Translations under genes and position numbers: made by a program
Notes under the pieces: model-generated
The model's database searches: none
Told to the model about the DNA's origin: nothing
What the model saw: the letters and a program-made list of their open reading frames with translations, nothing else
Origin: Tanypteryx hageni
Taxonomy: Eukaryota; Arthropoda; Insecta; Odonata; Petaluridae
Length of the DNA: 64,000 nt
Direction: 5' to 3'
NCBI GenBank assembly: GCA_028673005.1
Contig: CM054114.1
Span: 22,588,869-22,652,868 of the forward strand
Shown here: one piece after another, positions 53,736 to 64,000 of the stretch
Numbering within the stretch: position 1 is the stretch's first letter
Layout: each line of letters starts with the position of its first letter

Positions 53736-54681
53736 GTAAGAATTTTAATTTTTGACTTAATTTTCAGGTTTTTTCATTAAGTTTCTCAAGTTAGCAATTA
53801 AACAGAATGGAATTATTTTTTATTTTTGGAAATTTTCCATTGATTCCAAAGGCCAGTGATTTAATTAGAGAATGATAGGGGTTACAGGTCTCACATTTCA
53901 GGACCATCTCTTGGTCTGTGACTAAGCCAACTGATTTGCTCAATCCATTTTAATACCACTGAAAAAGTTAGTAACTCAAATATCCATTCACCTATTTTAT
54001 AGTTTATGCCATTAACCATAATAATTTAAAGCTAAAACTTGTCTCAAAATGTTGTTTTGTAAGTAATCAACCATATTATTTTTTATACTTTACTATTACT
54101 AAAGTTCTGTACTTGGTATAATTAGCGATTTTCCTCCATTCTGTGTTTCATTTGTAGGAACATTAGAAGTGTAAAATAAAAAAAATATAATGTAAAGTTA
54201 TAACTCTATTATTATTTATAGGAAAATAATACAATAAAGTCAAAATATAAAAATCCAAAGAAATAAATTTCGATATTTTTGAATCTGCCAGTGCCTTATT
54301 CACTTTGTGATAACTTTTGAATCATATCAAACATGTTAAATGGATTCATTCATATTTTCTAATGAAAATGAGTTCCTGTACTGGGTGTTTCAAAACCTCA
54401 ATTAAGATCTTATATTGGTGAAGAATTGTTGGGATTGAAGTTGTTTCTCATGTCTTAGCTTTTTAAGTTACTTACATGGCATTTGGCTTTATTCAGATTG
54501 AACAAAAAACCCAATTTTATCATAGTTTGAGAATATATTACTTATATTTAACTTCTCTTGCTCTCAAGCATGCTAATTGATTAGATTTTGAGACATTTAT
54601 TAGGGCTAATTTAAAATTTGCTAATGCAAAATGAATCTCTTCCAACTCTAAACCAAAGCAATATCCCATTTTTATTGGCAG

Positions 54682-55023
54682 GCTCACATCACTTGTTGAA
54701 GCTGGAATAGTACGTCATCTCATACAATCGGATCTCCCTCAGTCAGAGATCTGTACGTTGGACCTAAGAAACAAAGATAGGCAATTGTGTAGTCTGACCT
54801 AATTACAACATACCAAGCAGTGGGGATTAGCCTTCTGGTGGCAGCTGTGGCCTTCTTTGCAGAGAAGACGATAAACTTGTGGATCAAGTGGAAATGCAGT
54901 AAATCAAAGAAGAAATTATTTAAAAGAAAAATGAAGCCTTCAATTGTTAATACTTTGTCTGTGTATCCCTGGTTTACAGGGAAGCGTACTAGGAAAGATA
55001 ATAATGAAAATTATAGACACTGA
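54682..55023 (+). pseudogene. ionotropic receptor (IR), terminal exon with M3 helix, frameshifted
   Basis: After the acceptor TTTTTATTGGCAG the sequence reads LTSLVEAGIVRHLIQSDLPQ, SEICTLDLRNKDRQLCSL, then a one-base frame change near 54795. It continues DLITTYQAVGISLLVAAVAF, FAEKTINLWIKWKCSKSKKK and a basic tail to the stop at 55021. This is the conserved insect IR terminus: (V/I)EAGI....., EICPLDLGSKERQL, DLxxTY and the M3 transmembrane helix. Such receptors are odour or taste ligand-gated cation channels in the dendrite membrane. The frameshift between RQLCS and DLITTY means this allele is a pseudogene, or the base is a sequencing error. Confidence 0.82.
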
Positions 55024-55687
55024 AGAGATAGACAGGCTGAATGAGAAAATAAGAGCATAGAAAGTGATGATCTGACATGTGAGAAATTGGGTGGTAAATT
55101 GAATACATGCAATGGACGGGAATATATATAAAAGTTGGAATTGAGGAATGGAGCACAACAGCCATGCTAACACCAATCAGAGCTCCATCGGCAGTCGTGT
55201 TTGATAAAGTTTACAAGGAATAAAATTTATTTGCCTTTAGGTAAAATGAGGGAAATAGACATCAAGAAGTAATAGAACAGCTTTTGTAAAAGAATGTGTA
55301 ATTTTTGAACTTTTGATGAAGTCATGATTTGAAAAAAAAAATACTTTTCTAGGCTACTGAAAGAGAAACATCTTATTTTTAGTTAACAGGTAATAATTAT
55401 CCAATATGTGTTATTATCCTTCATTCTAAAATAGCTATTTATGCAAAAAATTCAAACATCTTGTTGATGAGTTTACATATATCTTGTTATTTTAATGGCT
55501 TGGGAAAGAGGAACATTCAATAGCCATCAAAAGTGTGGGAAAATTCAATGCCTATTTAGGTATCAAACATTATGGTAGATTGCAAATTGTTTGACGACTC
55601 TTGAAGATTGTAGAATGCCTTGTATTTGCAACTTTTATGGAATAAATGAAATGAAATAAAGAACATTTGGTATTTGCTTAATTGTTA
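55024..55687. other. downstream flank of the IR gene, AT-rich
   Basis: Possible polyadenylation signal words (AATAAAATTT near 55223; GAAATAAAGAAC near 55656). No coding frame. It ends where copy B of the 447-bp repeat begins. Confidence 0.4.
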
Positions 55688-56134
55688 TAATGGGTGTAAA
55701 GGAGTAAGGATTAATCTATGTGGGCAGATGTTATTTCAGATGCACCTTTCACCATTAACATTAAAAGATTTATTGTAACATAAATCGATACACCTACTTA
55801 CATTTGTTTGGTAACCAAGATGTTTATTGATGGAATAATATGATCCGAAGATCCTATGCAGACAGGCATAAGCTGTAAAGGTGGCCCAACCAAGGAAACA
55901 TCCACATTCAGAAACGAGAGAAATTGTTCTGCTACGATAGTTCAGAGGTAGAATATCCGCCCGGCAAGTGGAAGACCCGGGTTTGATTCCCGGTCATAGC
56001 AGACTTTTTTCTCGTTCAAAATTATTCCCAAGATGTTTATTGTTTACATTTTGCCTAATAGTATTGACATAATCCACATAATTTTATTGCTGCTGTAAAG
56101 GCTTTGGTGCATCTATCCATGTGAATATTAAGTA
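55688..56134. repeat. 447-bp direct repeat, copy B
   Basis: Identical to 1-447. The bases immediately before it (TATTTGCTTAATTGTTA) are only visible in this copy. It could extend further left than position 55688, because copy A is cut by the window start. Confidence 0.9.
55931..56001 (+). tRNA. tRNA-like sequence, exact copy of 244-314
   Basis: Same helices, box A and box B, C33 and nominal GGC anticodon as in copy A. Exact identity over the whole flank shows it duplicated as part of the larger unit. Confidence 0.55.
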
Positions 56135-58304
56135 AGAAGTTAATGCGTAATTATATTAATGATAAAACTTTACAATAAAATAGATAAAATAGTAAATGTT
56201 AATGTAAACATCGCTTGCATAATTAAGGAAAGGGGAACGTTTGGTAAACTTGGGGTACCCAACACTGAAAGTAAGTAAATTTCAGAATTTATTATATTAG
56301 TTTTATTGTAATATGACATCAAAAGTGACATCAATAAAAATCGTTTGCTACTTAAAAGAAAACCCCTCCCTGAGCAAAGCGGGATGTTTCAGCTAGTTTA
56401 TTATAACTTTGACTAACCACAATTACACAAATTCACTATCAAATCCAGTTGTTTACAGCACTGGTACATGCACTGGCATTTACTGCGACTAACTGATGGA
56501 ATCAGCCCAAATATTGCATTGTGTGTGTAAACATGAAGGCAGCTTGAAACATGGTGAACTGAATGGGTGACAGGGATGGCACTTGGGGTAGGCAACATGC
56601 CCGACTGCACAGGATATCAATGGAACAGAAAGTTGATAACAATGGAACATGACTCTTCTCGGAACTGAAATAAAAATCATTCTTTCCTCATGTATAATAG
56701 TTCATAAGTATTTCTGACTTTTGAATCTCTGTTTTACTTCTCCCCAAATTTTGAGACCCTGGGCCAAGGCCCATATTGTCTTCCCCTCAAGACGCTATGA
56801 TCAGACCTTCACTTAATCTTGATATAGACGAGCAGAAACCTCAGCATCTCCTCCAGCAATTTTCAACTTTATCTTTGCCTATAAGATGCTTAGTCTCTAC
56901 AATAATTGTATTTAAACCTATTCATTTTGTGGAACTACCTTTTTCTTTCATATGAAAAATAGTCTCTTTGTAACTTATTTCACTCAAGCAATCTTGTCTT
57001 AACCAAACTTCCCATTAGACTAAAATATCGGTTTTTATCTCTAACATAATATTTTATAATTTTGCTGCACTAAGCATTGTCCTATTATTCTAAATTATAA
57101 TCTGAGGTTGATTATTCTTTAATTCCTGATTGAGCAATTTAAGCATTTCCTGGGACAATGACCAAGATGCCGTAAAATATTCAACATCGTTGGATACAGT
57201 AATCATCCAATAGGCATTGTTAGTTTATGCATCATGACTCATCCCTATTAATATTAAAAATAGTAACAATTTAATTCAAGGATTTATTGAACATATTAGC
57301 ATAGTGATTTCGACAGTTAATCCAGATCTTTGCTTTACACAAGTCAAATAGTTCAACTTAGCACAGTATGACTGTGTGGAGCAGAATATTCACGATTGAA
57401 AGGAATTTATTTCTCAGAGAGCTTTAGAGTCTGATTCGACTCTTATTTCTGGATATTATTATAGTTGAAATAGGACAACATTTAGGTATGATACAGATAG
57501 GAGTAAGGTATTTTTAATTAATGCATTACTGGTTTTTAGTCCTTTATATTTCATTCAGGGAACAGAATCAACTTGATATTCTGTGAAAAGTTGACTCATA
57601 TCACTTCTACTTTTTCTATTTAAAATATTAAACAATATCAAGATGCAAATCTAACAATTGTATCATTGCAAAAAAATTTAGGTTATCCACTGGGTATTCC
57701 TCAAGCAAATCAATAGTAATTAAGGATAAAAATAAAGAATTTGGATAAACTACTGTTAGAAACAATGGAAAAGTTTGGCGTGCTTAATGTAGCCATTCAT
57801 TGAATGTGATTTGTTTTACATATAACTAGAAGAACCCATTCTTTGCCTTTTGTTTATAATTGACACCTTGAAAAGCTTCCTTAGGTAGGTATTAATGATC
57901 TTTTGTGACTCTGAAATCATAACTTTATCTTCTTTGACATCCATAATTTTGAAAAACATACTGAAAACACTTTTACAATATTTATTCAAGAATTGTTGAT
58001 GGCCTTCCTACTAGGCGAAATTATACACAAATTTTTTTGGTTACTTACCCTTGAATGCCTTGTGTAAAACTGATGATGAGAAGAGCATTAGGCACATAAA
58101 TAGATGCCAAAAACTTGTAGTGTTTGACCTTGGACCTTATAAATGGTCATTGTAAAACAAACCTTTACTGGATATTGACAATGTTTGAATTGAAAAGGGT
58201 TAGTCACAAGAAATTATGGGAATATGTGGTATAAAAACACTGTCCTTTTGCACATCAGTGATACATTTCCATTTTTGTTTACAATGGCACTATAAATAGT
58301 ATAT
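56135..58304. other. AT-rich, no recognisable gene
   Basis: 2.2 kb without a convincing frame, splice-flanked exon or paired terminal repeat. The short frames near 56413-56680 on the minus strand have no recognisable motif. Confidence 0.45.
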
Positions 58305-58600
58305 CATAATTTCTTCTTCTAGTGTTGTCTTATGACAGGTCTTACCAATTCAGACCGGACACACACACACACAGCAGGGAGGAGGGAAACCCAATGCCGG
58401 CATTATCCTGCTGCTTTGAAAGAGCACCGAGGGAGTAAACTGCTTAATGTCCCTTCCGAAGGATGGGGGTGCTGATTTTTGCACGGTCTCCTCAAACCAC
58501 GTAAGTCGGAGGGGTGAACTCAGAAAAAATCCCACTTTCACAGGATTGGATTTTCTGGGTGTTCCTACAGTGGTAGAATGTCTTTTCTTATTCAAATCTT
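58305..58600 (-). repeat. SINE-like repeat, minus orientation
   Basis: On the minus strand a GC-richer non-coding sequence ends ...TCATAAGACAACACTAGAAG followed by AAGAAATTATGA, an (AGA)n-type tail. An internal (AC)n run occupies 58363-58376. No internal tRNA promoter boxes are clear. It resembles the 13131-13315 fragment only at the tail. Confidence 0.45.
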
Positions 58601-60405
58601 TAAGCAAACAGACTTGAACTCACTTTTTGTGCTGAAGAGGGGTTTTCTTCTAGAAAGTGATGCACTGTTAGTGGTCAACAACTGTAAGGGAGAAACCCTC
58701 AGAAAAATATTCATCAAGTTGGATGAGAAGAATATATTTGTAGTAGGAAGGTTCACTGATTGAAGGAGCTTTGAGACATCTGTAATTTATGGCAGAAACT
58801 TAATGCACAAAAAATTAAGTAATTGTAAAAGTAGATGTTGCTGTACACGATTGATCATTTAAAATGCTCATTAAATCAACTTTAAAGATGCTTCTAAGTA
58901 GAAAATCTCTGCTCAGAAACATTAATGCCTATTACATTATTTTCAATAGGAAAAATATTATGCATTTTTGATTTACACAATGATTTTCAGGAATGCAACT
59001 CGTGCATAAATCAGGGGATACCTGTATTTGCATAGAAATATTAATACTCCCTGAATTTCTTAGTTTTTTATGGGGTTGTTAAGCATACAGTTTAGATAAC
59101 ATCTGAATTTCATCTTATAAATATCTGTGAATGATGAAAATGTCAGTTTTTTATATTTAAAAATCTATAAAAATCGATAAAATCTCTAAAAAAGGATAAA
59201 ATCCATGGAAGCGGCAGCCCTGTGTATATATGCAGTGAAGCCTCTATAATCTGATCTAATTGGTGCAACTGTGTGTTTGGATTATCAAGGTGTTCAGATT
59301 GCTGGATTCTAAGTAAATGACTATGTTTTTTAAGAAAATAAACGGTGCAATATACATTGCACACACATTCTCATATACCTATATATGTTTGTTCTCACTA
59401 CATTCTTCCTCGAAATTAACTGTGTGTGCTTGGCGATTCACTGCCAATTATGTTAATAATGCATAGCAACAGGACCAAAGCGACTGACACCATCAACCTC
59501 TCACGTCTAATACATCTCACCAAGCACGCAACCAGGATTTTCTCTTAGGAGGGGTTCAGCCCTAAAATTTCATGAGTAGATTGCTAGTTGTTAGAAACTT
59601 CACACAATATAAATATGCGTAATTCAATAAGTATCTGTATAATGATTATAAATTGTAAGCTGAGAGAAATAGAAAATATAAAAAGTGGAAAGAGTATATT
59701 TCCTGTATATTTATAAGGCTAGTAAGAGATTTTTAAATAGAGGCTAAAGCCCGTCAGCCCCTCCCTCTTGGTGAACCCCTGCCTCTCACTGATGGAATTT
59801 TATATTTGGGAATCCCTGGGTGCCCTCTCCCTTCTGACGCATGCGCTGAGCATCTTGTACAGAAATAATGCCACTGGATAATATATGGCAACTGTTTTTG
59901 GTCACATGGCTTAGTTAGTATTATTGGTGACATCAGATGGATGGATTTTAATCGAAATCCTTGGAGCCATTTTTGAGTAAATCAAATTTTGTTTCAAAAT
60001 ATCCAAGAATAAAGTACCCTTAGTTGTTGCACAATATTGTTTAGCTTTTCAGAATGTCTTTTATGAATGATATTATCCATAAATATGAGATATCATTCGA
60101 TTTAGTTTAACTGTAAGGCTGTAGTAAGAGTTGGAATGGATCGTGGCGGAGGCGTGACATCATAAGGCTTAGGTAAGGTAGCTTAGCATACATTGTAATG
60201 TCACTGGATGCCATATAGTGATTTCAAGAGACATGGTTTATGCAGTATTATTTGTGACATCAGGCTCTACATTTGGATTGATTTTAATCAAATTCTCTTG
60301 AGCCATTTTTGAGTAAATCAGATTTTTCTAAAAATCACCAAGAATAAACTACCCTTTATTTTTGTGCAATATCATTTATGAAAAAAGAGTCTGCAAAAGA
60401 TGATA
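58601..60405. other. mostly non-coding, with possible small exon and a lone Tigger end
   Basis: At 58654 an acceptor-like GGTTTTCTTCTAG precedes a frame with ESDALLVVNNCKGETLRKIF and IKLDEKNIFVVGRFTD, stop 58763; I cannot assign it. At about 59232 CAGTGAAGCCTCTATAATCT looks like a single Tigger-type terminus with GGATTATC subterminal words; no partner was found. 59930-60000 and 60250-60330 share GGATGGATTTTAATCGAAAT-like and GAGCCATTTTTGAGTAAATC words, indicating a ~320-bp duplicated segment. Confidence 0.4.
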
Positions 60406-60407
60406 TA

Positions 60408-60752
60408 CGAGGTGCTACCCAAAATGCACCAGCGCACACGTCACTTGTTATTAGGCAGTTCCTGGCTTCCAAAAACATGACAGTCATCCCCCATCCTCCC
60501 TACTCTCCTGACCTCACCCCCCTGCGACTTTTTCCTGTTCCCCAAAATGAAACTCTGGCTGAAAGGGCGATGTTTGGACACAATTGAGGAGATCTGGGCA
60601 GAATCGTAAGAGGTGCTTAACATGCTCACACTTGCGGACTTCCAAGGATGCTTCACATCATGGAAAAAAATTCTGGGGACAGTGGAAATTAGGACTTAGC
60701 GTAAGTAATTTTTTTTATGCACAAATTTCTGGAACTTTTGGGTAGCACCTCG
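60408..60752 (+). mobile_element. mariner deletion derivative (MITE)
   Basis: TA at 60406-60407 and 60753-60754. The ends CGAGGTGCTACCCAAAATG and, inverted, CGAGGTGCTACCCAAAAG match for 17 bases. The remaining 0.35 kb encodes the last part of a mariner transposase: NAPAHTSLVIRQFLASKNMT, PHPPYSPDLTP and a frameshifted FFLFPKMKLW-type end. The 5' four fifths, including two catalytic residues, are deleted. The fusion point is within the terminal repeat itself (CCCAAAATGCACC runs straight into Q-N-A-P), where element end and coding sequence share CAAAATGC. Confidence 0.9.
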
Positions 60753-60754
60753 TA

Positions 60755-61169
60755 TTGCACAAATTCCAGATACCATTCGATTTTATGTGCATGTTTGGGC
60801 CTTAGTACTGCAAACAGACAGACGGCATGGCGAAAACCACTTTTATGGACTCGGGGAGACCTAAAATGTGCAAAATCTCTAAGTCAAACTTTTTTCAAGA
60901 TTTCAATACTTTTCTAAATACTACATATATGAGAAAGTAAAAATATTTATTATAATGTATAGTAGGTATATATAGTATAGTATCTTGCAATGCCCCACTT
61001 AATTGATACTGTAATCATTGGGAGCAAACAGTCGTCATGAAAGGAGGAATCTAATAATGGGATCATTAAAGGAAGACCAGACTTGAAAGATAATAATTAG
61101 ATAGAATTTAATGATCGCTACTAGAATGACTAATTATTTGTAGCTTAAATGGATTTAAATGTAACCTAT
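60755..61169. other. non-coding spacer upstream of the RTE LINE
   Basis: AT-rich, no frame; the LINE leader starts at about 61170 where composition rises (CCTCCCTAAGGACTGCATAA). Confidence 0.4.
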
Positions 61170-64000
61170 TTTCTTGACCCTCCCTAAGGACTGCATAACC
61201 TTACAGAGGTGGGAGGGTTTGTGTACTCTTACGAACCAAAGAGCTATGCCGGCGGGAGATAATTCTCCTGGTAGGACCATCCAAGCCGGAAAGGTCTGAG
61301 GGGAAGAGTTAGACTAAGAAGCAGTCTTGGGGGTTTTACATCCCCCTGTGCAAGGGCAGCAGCTTGCACAGTACCTCTGTAGGTGGTGATCATGTGGATC
61401 TGAACAGCTACAGATGGGTAATCACTCTGTGAAACTGCGATGAGGAAAGCAAGGGGAAACTACCTCATTATATTTCCCATGATAGGCTGAAAAGCTGAAA
61501 AATACCTCTATGGATCTTTCTGGGGTAAAATATTCCGGAGGTAAAATAGTCCCACAATCGGATCTCCGGGTGGGGACTACCCTAGGGGATGCACAGAGGA
61601 AATTTAACATTAATAGGAAAGCAAGTGGTGAGAAATTAAGAATAGGCACATGGAATGTTAGGACTATGAATTCAGGGGGTAAACTAGAGAACATAAAAAG
61701 GGAAATGAGAAGGAATAATTTAGGTATAGTAGGTCTTAGTGAAGTTCGGTGGGAAGGAGAAGGCGAGATAAATTCAGACGAATTTAAGATTATTTACTCG
61801 GGAGGGGAGAAAAAGGAAAGGGGAGTGGGGATTATAATGAGAAAAGAGATAGCTGAAAGAATTGGCAAGGTAGTGACAGTTAATGATAGATTAATAGCCG
61901 TAAAACTTCAGATGGAGCCAGTGGAAATGCTTATAATTCAAGTGTATATGCCAACGACTAATGCTAGTGACGACGAAGTAGATGAAATCTATGAACAGAT
62001 TATGGAGATATTGGAGGAGGAGGGAAAAGGAAGGATCACCACCATAGTAATGGGAGATTGGAACAGTGTAGTCGGAGAGGGACAGGAAGATAACATAGTG
62101 GGAAAATATGGACTAGGGAAGAGAAATGAAAGAGGGAATAAACTTGTGGAATTCTGCCATAGAAATAGATTAATTGTAACTAATACATGGTTTAAGCATC
62201 ACCAGCGGAGACTTTACAGATGGAGAAGCCCAGGAGACCAGAGACAATACCAGATAGATTACATACTAGTCAATGAAAGATTTAGAAATAGCATTAAAAA
62301 TGTGAAAACACTACCAGGGGCAGATATCGATTCTGACCACAACCTTTTGGTGGCAAATATACAATGTAGACTGAAGAGCGTTAAGAGAAACATAAGAGTT
62401 AACAAGAAATGGAACTTAGAGGAACTCCTTAAAAACAAGGAGGCTATTATGACTGAGCTTGAGGAAAGGTTGGGGGAGAGAGCTGAAGAAAATAGGAAGA
62501 ATGTAGATGAGGAGTGGAGATACATCCATAGCAACATTAAAGATGTAATGGAAAAGAAGGTAGGAAAGATAACGGGTGAAAGAAACAAAAAACCCTGGAT
62601 CACAGCAGCCATGCTGCAAAAAATGGAAGAGCGGAGAAAGTGGAAGAACATAAACACTGAAGAAGGCCAAAGAAAGTACAAGGAGTTAAATAATGCTTTG
62701 AGAAGGGAAACAGATAAAGCCAGAGAACAGTGGATAAATGAGAAATGCGAGGAGATTGTCGAATGTGAAAGAATTTGTAGAACAGACCTCATGTATAGCA
62801 AAGCAAGGGAACTATTCAAGAAAAAAGCAAGAAAGATAGGACGTAAAGGAATCATGAACAAAAGTGGTAAAATAGTATCGGAGCCAGACAATGTAAAGAA
62901 TGTCTGGAAAGAATACATTGAGGTTCTGTATGACAAAGAAGGAAAGCCAAGAAATATTGAATTAAATGAAGAAGAGGATGTGGAAGAAGATCAGTTAGGA
63001 CCAAGTATTCTCGAGTCTGAAGTTAAAAGAGCAATTGATGACATGAAAAGAAGAAAGGCTGTTGGGAGTGATGATATACCTGTGGACATTCTTAAGGTTT
63101 TGGGGTCTAAAGCAGTTAAGCAACTCACAAAATTTTTTAACCAAGTATATGATACTGGCGTATGGCCTGAAGATTTTTTAGATGTTGTGATGGTACCACT
63201 GGAGAAAAAGAACAATGCAAAATGTTGTAAGGATTACAGAACTATTAGTTTAATTTCTCATACGGCTAAAGTTCTAACCAGAATAATAACCAAAAGAATT
63301 GAATGTAAAATAGAAAAGGAGCTGCAAGATAATCAGTTTGGTTTTAGAAGAGGAAGGGGGACTAGAGATGCTATAGGATGTATGAGGATGATGATAGAAA
63401 GAGCGCTAGAAGTCAATAAAGATATGTATTTTTGTTTTGTAGATTGGGAAAAAGCTTTTGACCAAGTGAAATGGGATAAGATGCTGGGTATTTTAAACAA
63501 AATAGGAATAGATTGGAAAGATAAAAGACTGCTTAAAAACCTTTACTTTGATCAAAAGATTAGAGTCAGGGTTGAAGGAGAAGAAACAGAAAGTACTTCA
63601 ATAGGGAGGGGAGTGAGGCAGGGCTGTCCTATTTCACCAGCGATATTTAATATTTATGCAGAAACAATAACAGAAGAAGCGTTGATGGAAGAGAAAGGAT
63701 TTAAGATAGGAGGTGAAAGTATTACCACCATTAAATACGCAGATGATCAGGGCTTAATAGCAGAAGGCGAGAAAGAGCTTCAGAGGATGACAGACAGACT
63801 AGTTGAGGTTGGCCAACAATATGGAATGAAGATCAATACAGAAAAAACGAAAGTCATGGTGGTTTCAAAGGAACATAAAGAATTAAATATAATGGTAAAT
63901 GGCAAAAAATTGGAACAAGTAAGTAGTTTCAAATATCTCGGCAGTATTTTAGCACAGGATGGAAGTAGTACACAGGACATCAGAAGTAGGATTGCAATGG
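61170..64000 (+). mobile_element. RTE-clade LINE, 5' end and most of the ORF, cut by window end
   Basis: The leader (about 61170-61509) is GC-richer and holds CTTGGGGGTTTTACATCCCC and GTACCTCTGTAGGTGGTGA. Its last part is shared with the minus-strand copy at 42.9 kb. The coding frame then stays open to the end of the window. This subfamily differs clearly from the 1.4-kb/39.5-kb one in protein sequence but keeps the same architecture. Confidence 0.93.
61510..64000 (+). CDS. RTE LINE endonuclease/reverse transcriptase, partial but unbroken
   Basis: ATG 61510 opens MDLSGVKYSGGKIVPQSDLR, in frame with LRIGTWNVRTMNSGGK. Endonuclease motifs: GLSEVRWEG, YSGGEKKERGVGIIMRK, IIQVYMPTTNA, IVMGDWNSVVGEGQ, QYQIDYILVNERF and GADIDSDHNLLV. 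Linker: KPWITAAMLQKMEERRKWKN. RT: GVWPEDFLDVVMVPLEKK, KDYRTISLISHTAKVLTRII, QFGFRRGRGTRDAIG, CFVDWEKAFDQVKWDK, IGRGVRQGCPISPAIFN and the catalytic IKYADDQGLIAEG. It ends inside YLGSILAQDGSS. No stop or frame change in about 830 codons and intact catalytic residues suggest a young, possibly active copy. The C-terminal domain lies beyond the window. Confidence 0.95.
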   Translation, partial: MDLSGVKYSGGKIVPQSDLRVGTTLGDAQRKFNINRKASGEKLRIGTWNVRTMNSGGKLENIKREMRRNNLGIVGLSEVRWEGEGEINSDEFKIIYSGGEKKERGVGIIMRKEIAERIGKVVTVNDRLIAVKLQMEPVEMLIIQVYMPTTNASDDEVDEIYEQIMEILEEEGKGRITTIVMGDWNSVVGEGQEDNIVGKYGLGKRNERGNKLVEFCHRNRLIVTNTWFKHHQRRLYRWRSPGDQRQYQIDYILVNERFRNSIKNVKTLPGADIDSDHNLLVANIQCRLKSVKRNIRVNKKWNLEELLKNKEAIMTELEERLGERAEENRKNVDEEWRYIHSNIKDVMEKKVGKITGERNKKPWITAAMLQKMEERRKWKNINTEEGQRKYKELNNALRRETDKAREQWINEKCEEIVECERICRTDLMYSKARELFKKKARKIGRKGIMNKSGKIVSEPDNVKNVWKEYIEVLYDKEGKPRNIELNEEEDVEEDQLGPSILESEVKRAIDDMKRRKAVGSDDIPVDILKVLGSKAVKQLTKFFNQVYDTGVWPEDFLDVVMVPLEKKNNAKCCKDYRTISLISHTAKVLTRIITKRIECKIEKELQDNQFGFRRGRGTRDAIGCMRMMIERALEVNKDMYFCFVDWEKAFDQVKWDKMLGILNKIGIDWKDKRLLKNLYFDQKIRVRVEGEETESTSIGRGVRQGCPISPAIFNIYAETITEEALMEEKGFKIGGESITTIKYADDQGLIAEGEKELQRMTDRLVEVGQQYGMKINTEKTKVMVVSKEHKELNIMVNGKKLEQVSSFKYLGSILAQDGSSTQDIRSRIAM

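Overview
The window looks like nuclear DNA of an insect. It is AT-rich, has very low gene density, spliceosomal introns with GTAAGT/pyrimidine-AG junctions, long (TA)n microsatellites, and a crowd of eukaryotic transposons: RTE, CR1/jockey-like, Penelope, piggyBac, Tc1/mariner, pogo/Tigger, hAT and a Ty3-type integrase. The mix, together with an arthropod ionotropic-receptor exon, fits a large repeat-rich insect genome such as a cockroach or termite. The species cannot be fixed from sequence alone.

Layout. 0-5 kb: a 447-bp repeat with a tRNA-like body, a 5'-truncated RTE LINE and a tandemly duplicated ~0.9-kb unit of unknown class. 4.7-7.2 kb: a piggyBac deletion derivative and a mariner-type element with one nonsense codon. 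7.3-10.8 kb: unrecognised coding-like stretches, minisatellites and a Ty3/KRBA2-type integrase relic. 10.8-16.4 kb: two pogo-superfamily transposons with complete ends, separated by a SINE-like piece. 16.4-26 kb: a hAT relic, an unrecognised coding-like block, a complete but broken piggyBac, a decayed TIGD2/JRKL-like transposase and two LINE relics. 26.6-30.6 kb: a CR1/jockey-type LINE with an unbroken 986-codon frame. 30.6-36.7 kb: one likely host exon (transmembrane), a hAT relic split by a pogo MITE, a ~295-bp tandem repeat and a third piggyBac. 36.7-43.7 kb: LINE relics and a nearly full RTE LINE on the minus strand, interrupted by a Penelope 3' fragment that carries a hammerhead-ribozyme-like motif. 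44.8-45.6 kb: a Glu/Gly-repeat exon-like frame. 47-53.3 kb: three terminal-inverted-repeat elements and a Penelope relic. 53.5-55.0 kb: two exons of an ionotropic receptor, the last frameshifted. 55.7-56.1 kb: an exact second copy of the 447-bp repeat. 61-64 kb: an RTE LINE with an open, ATG-initiated frame that runs off the window.

Host content is therefore small. There is a single-pass membrane-protein exon at 32.2 kb whose phase fits the Glu/Gly exon at 44.8 kb, and the tail of an ionotropic receptor gene at 53.6-55.0 kb, both on the plus strand. Everything else recognisable is mobile-element biology: cut-and-paste transposases acting on their terminal repeats, LINE and Penelope reverse transcriptases copying RNA into nicked DNA, and short non-autonomous derivatives. 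Nested insertions (Penelope in RTE, pogo MITE in hAT, Tigger within a TA tract) give a partial order of events. No bacterial, viral or CRISPR system is visible. The most unusual signals are the hammerhead-like motif, the perfect tRNA-like mini-fold at the start of the CR1-type LINE, the exact 447-bp repeat 55.7 kb apart, and the Glu/Gly-G-quadruplex array.
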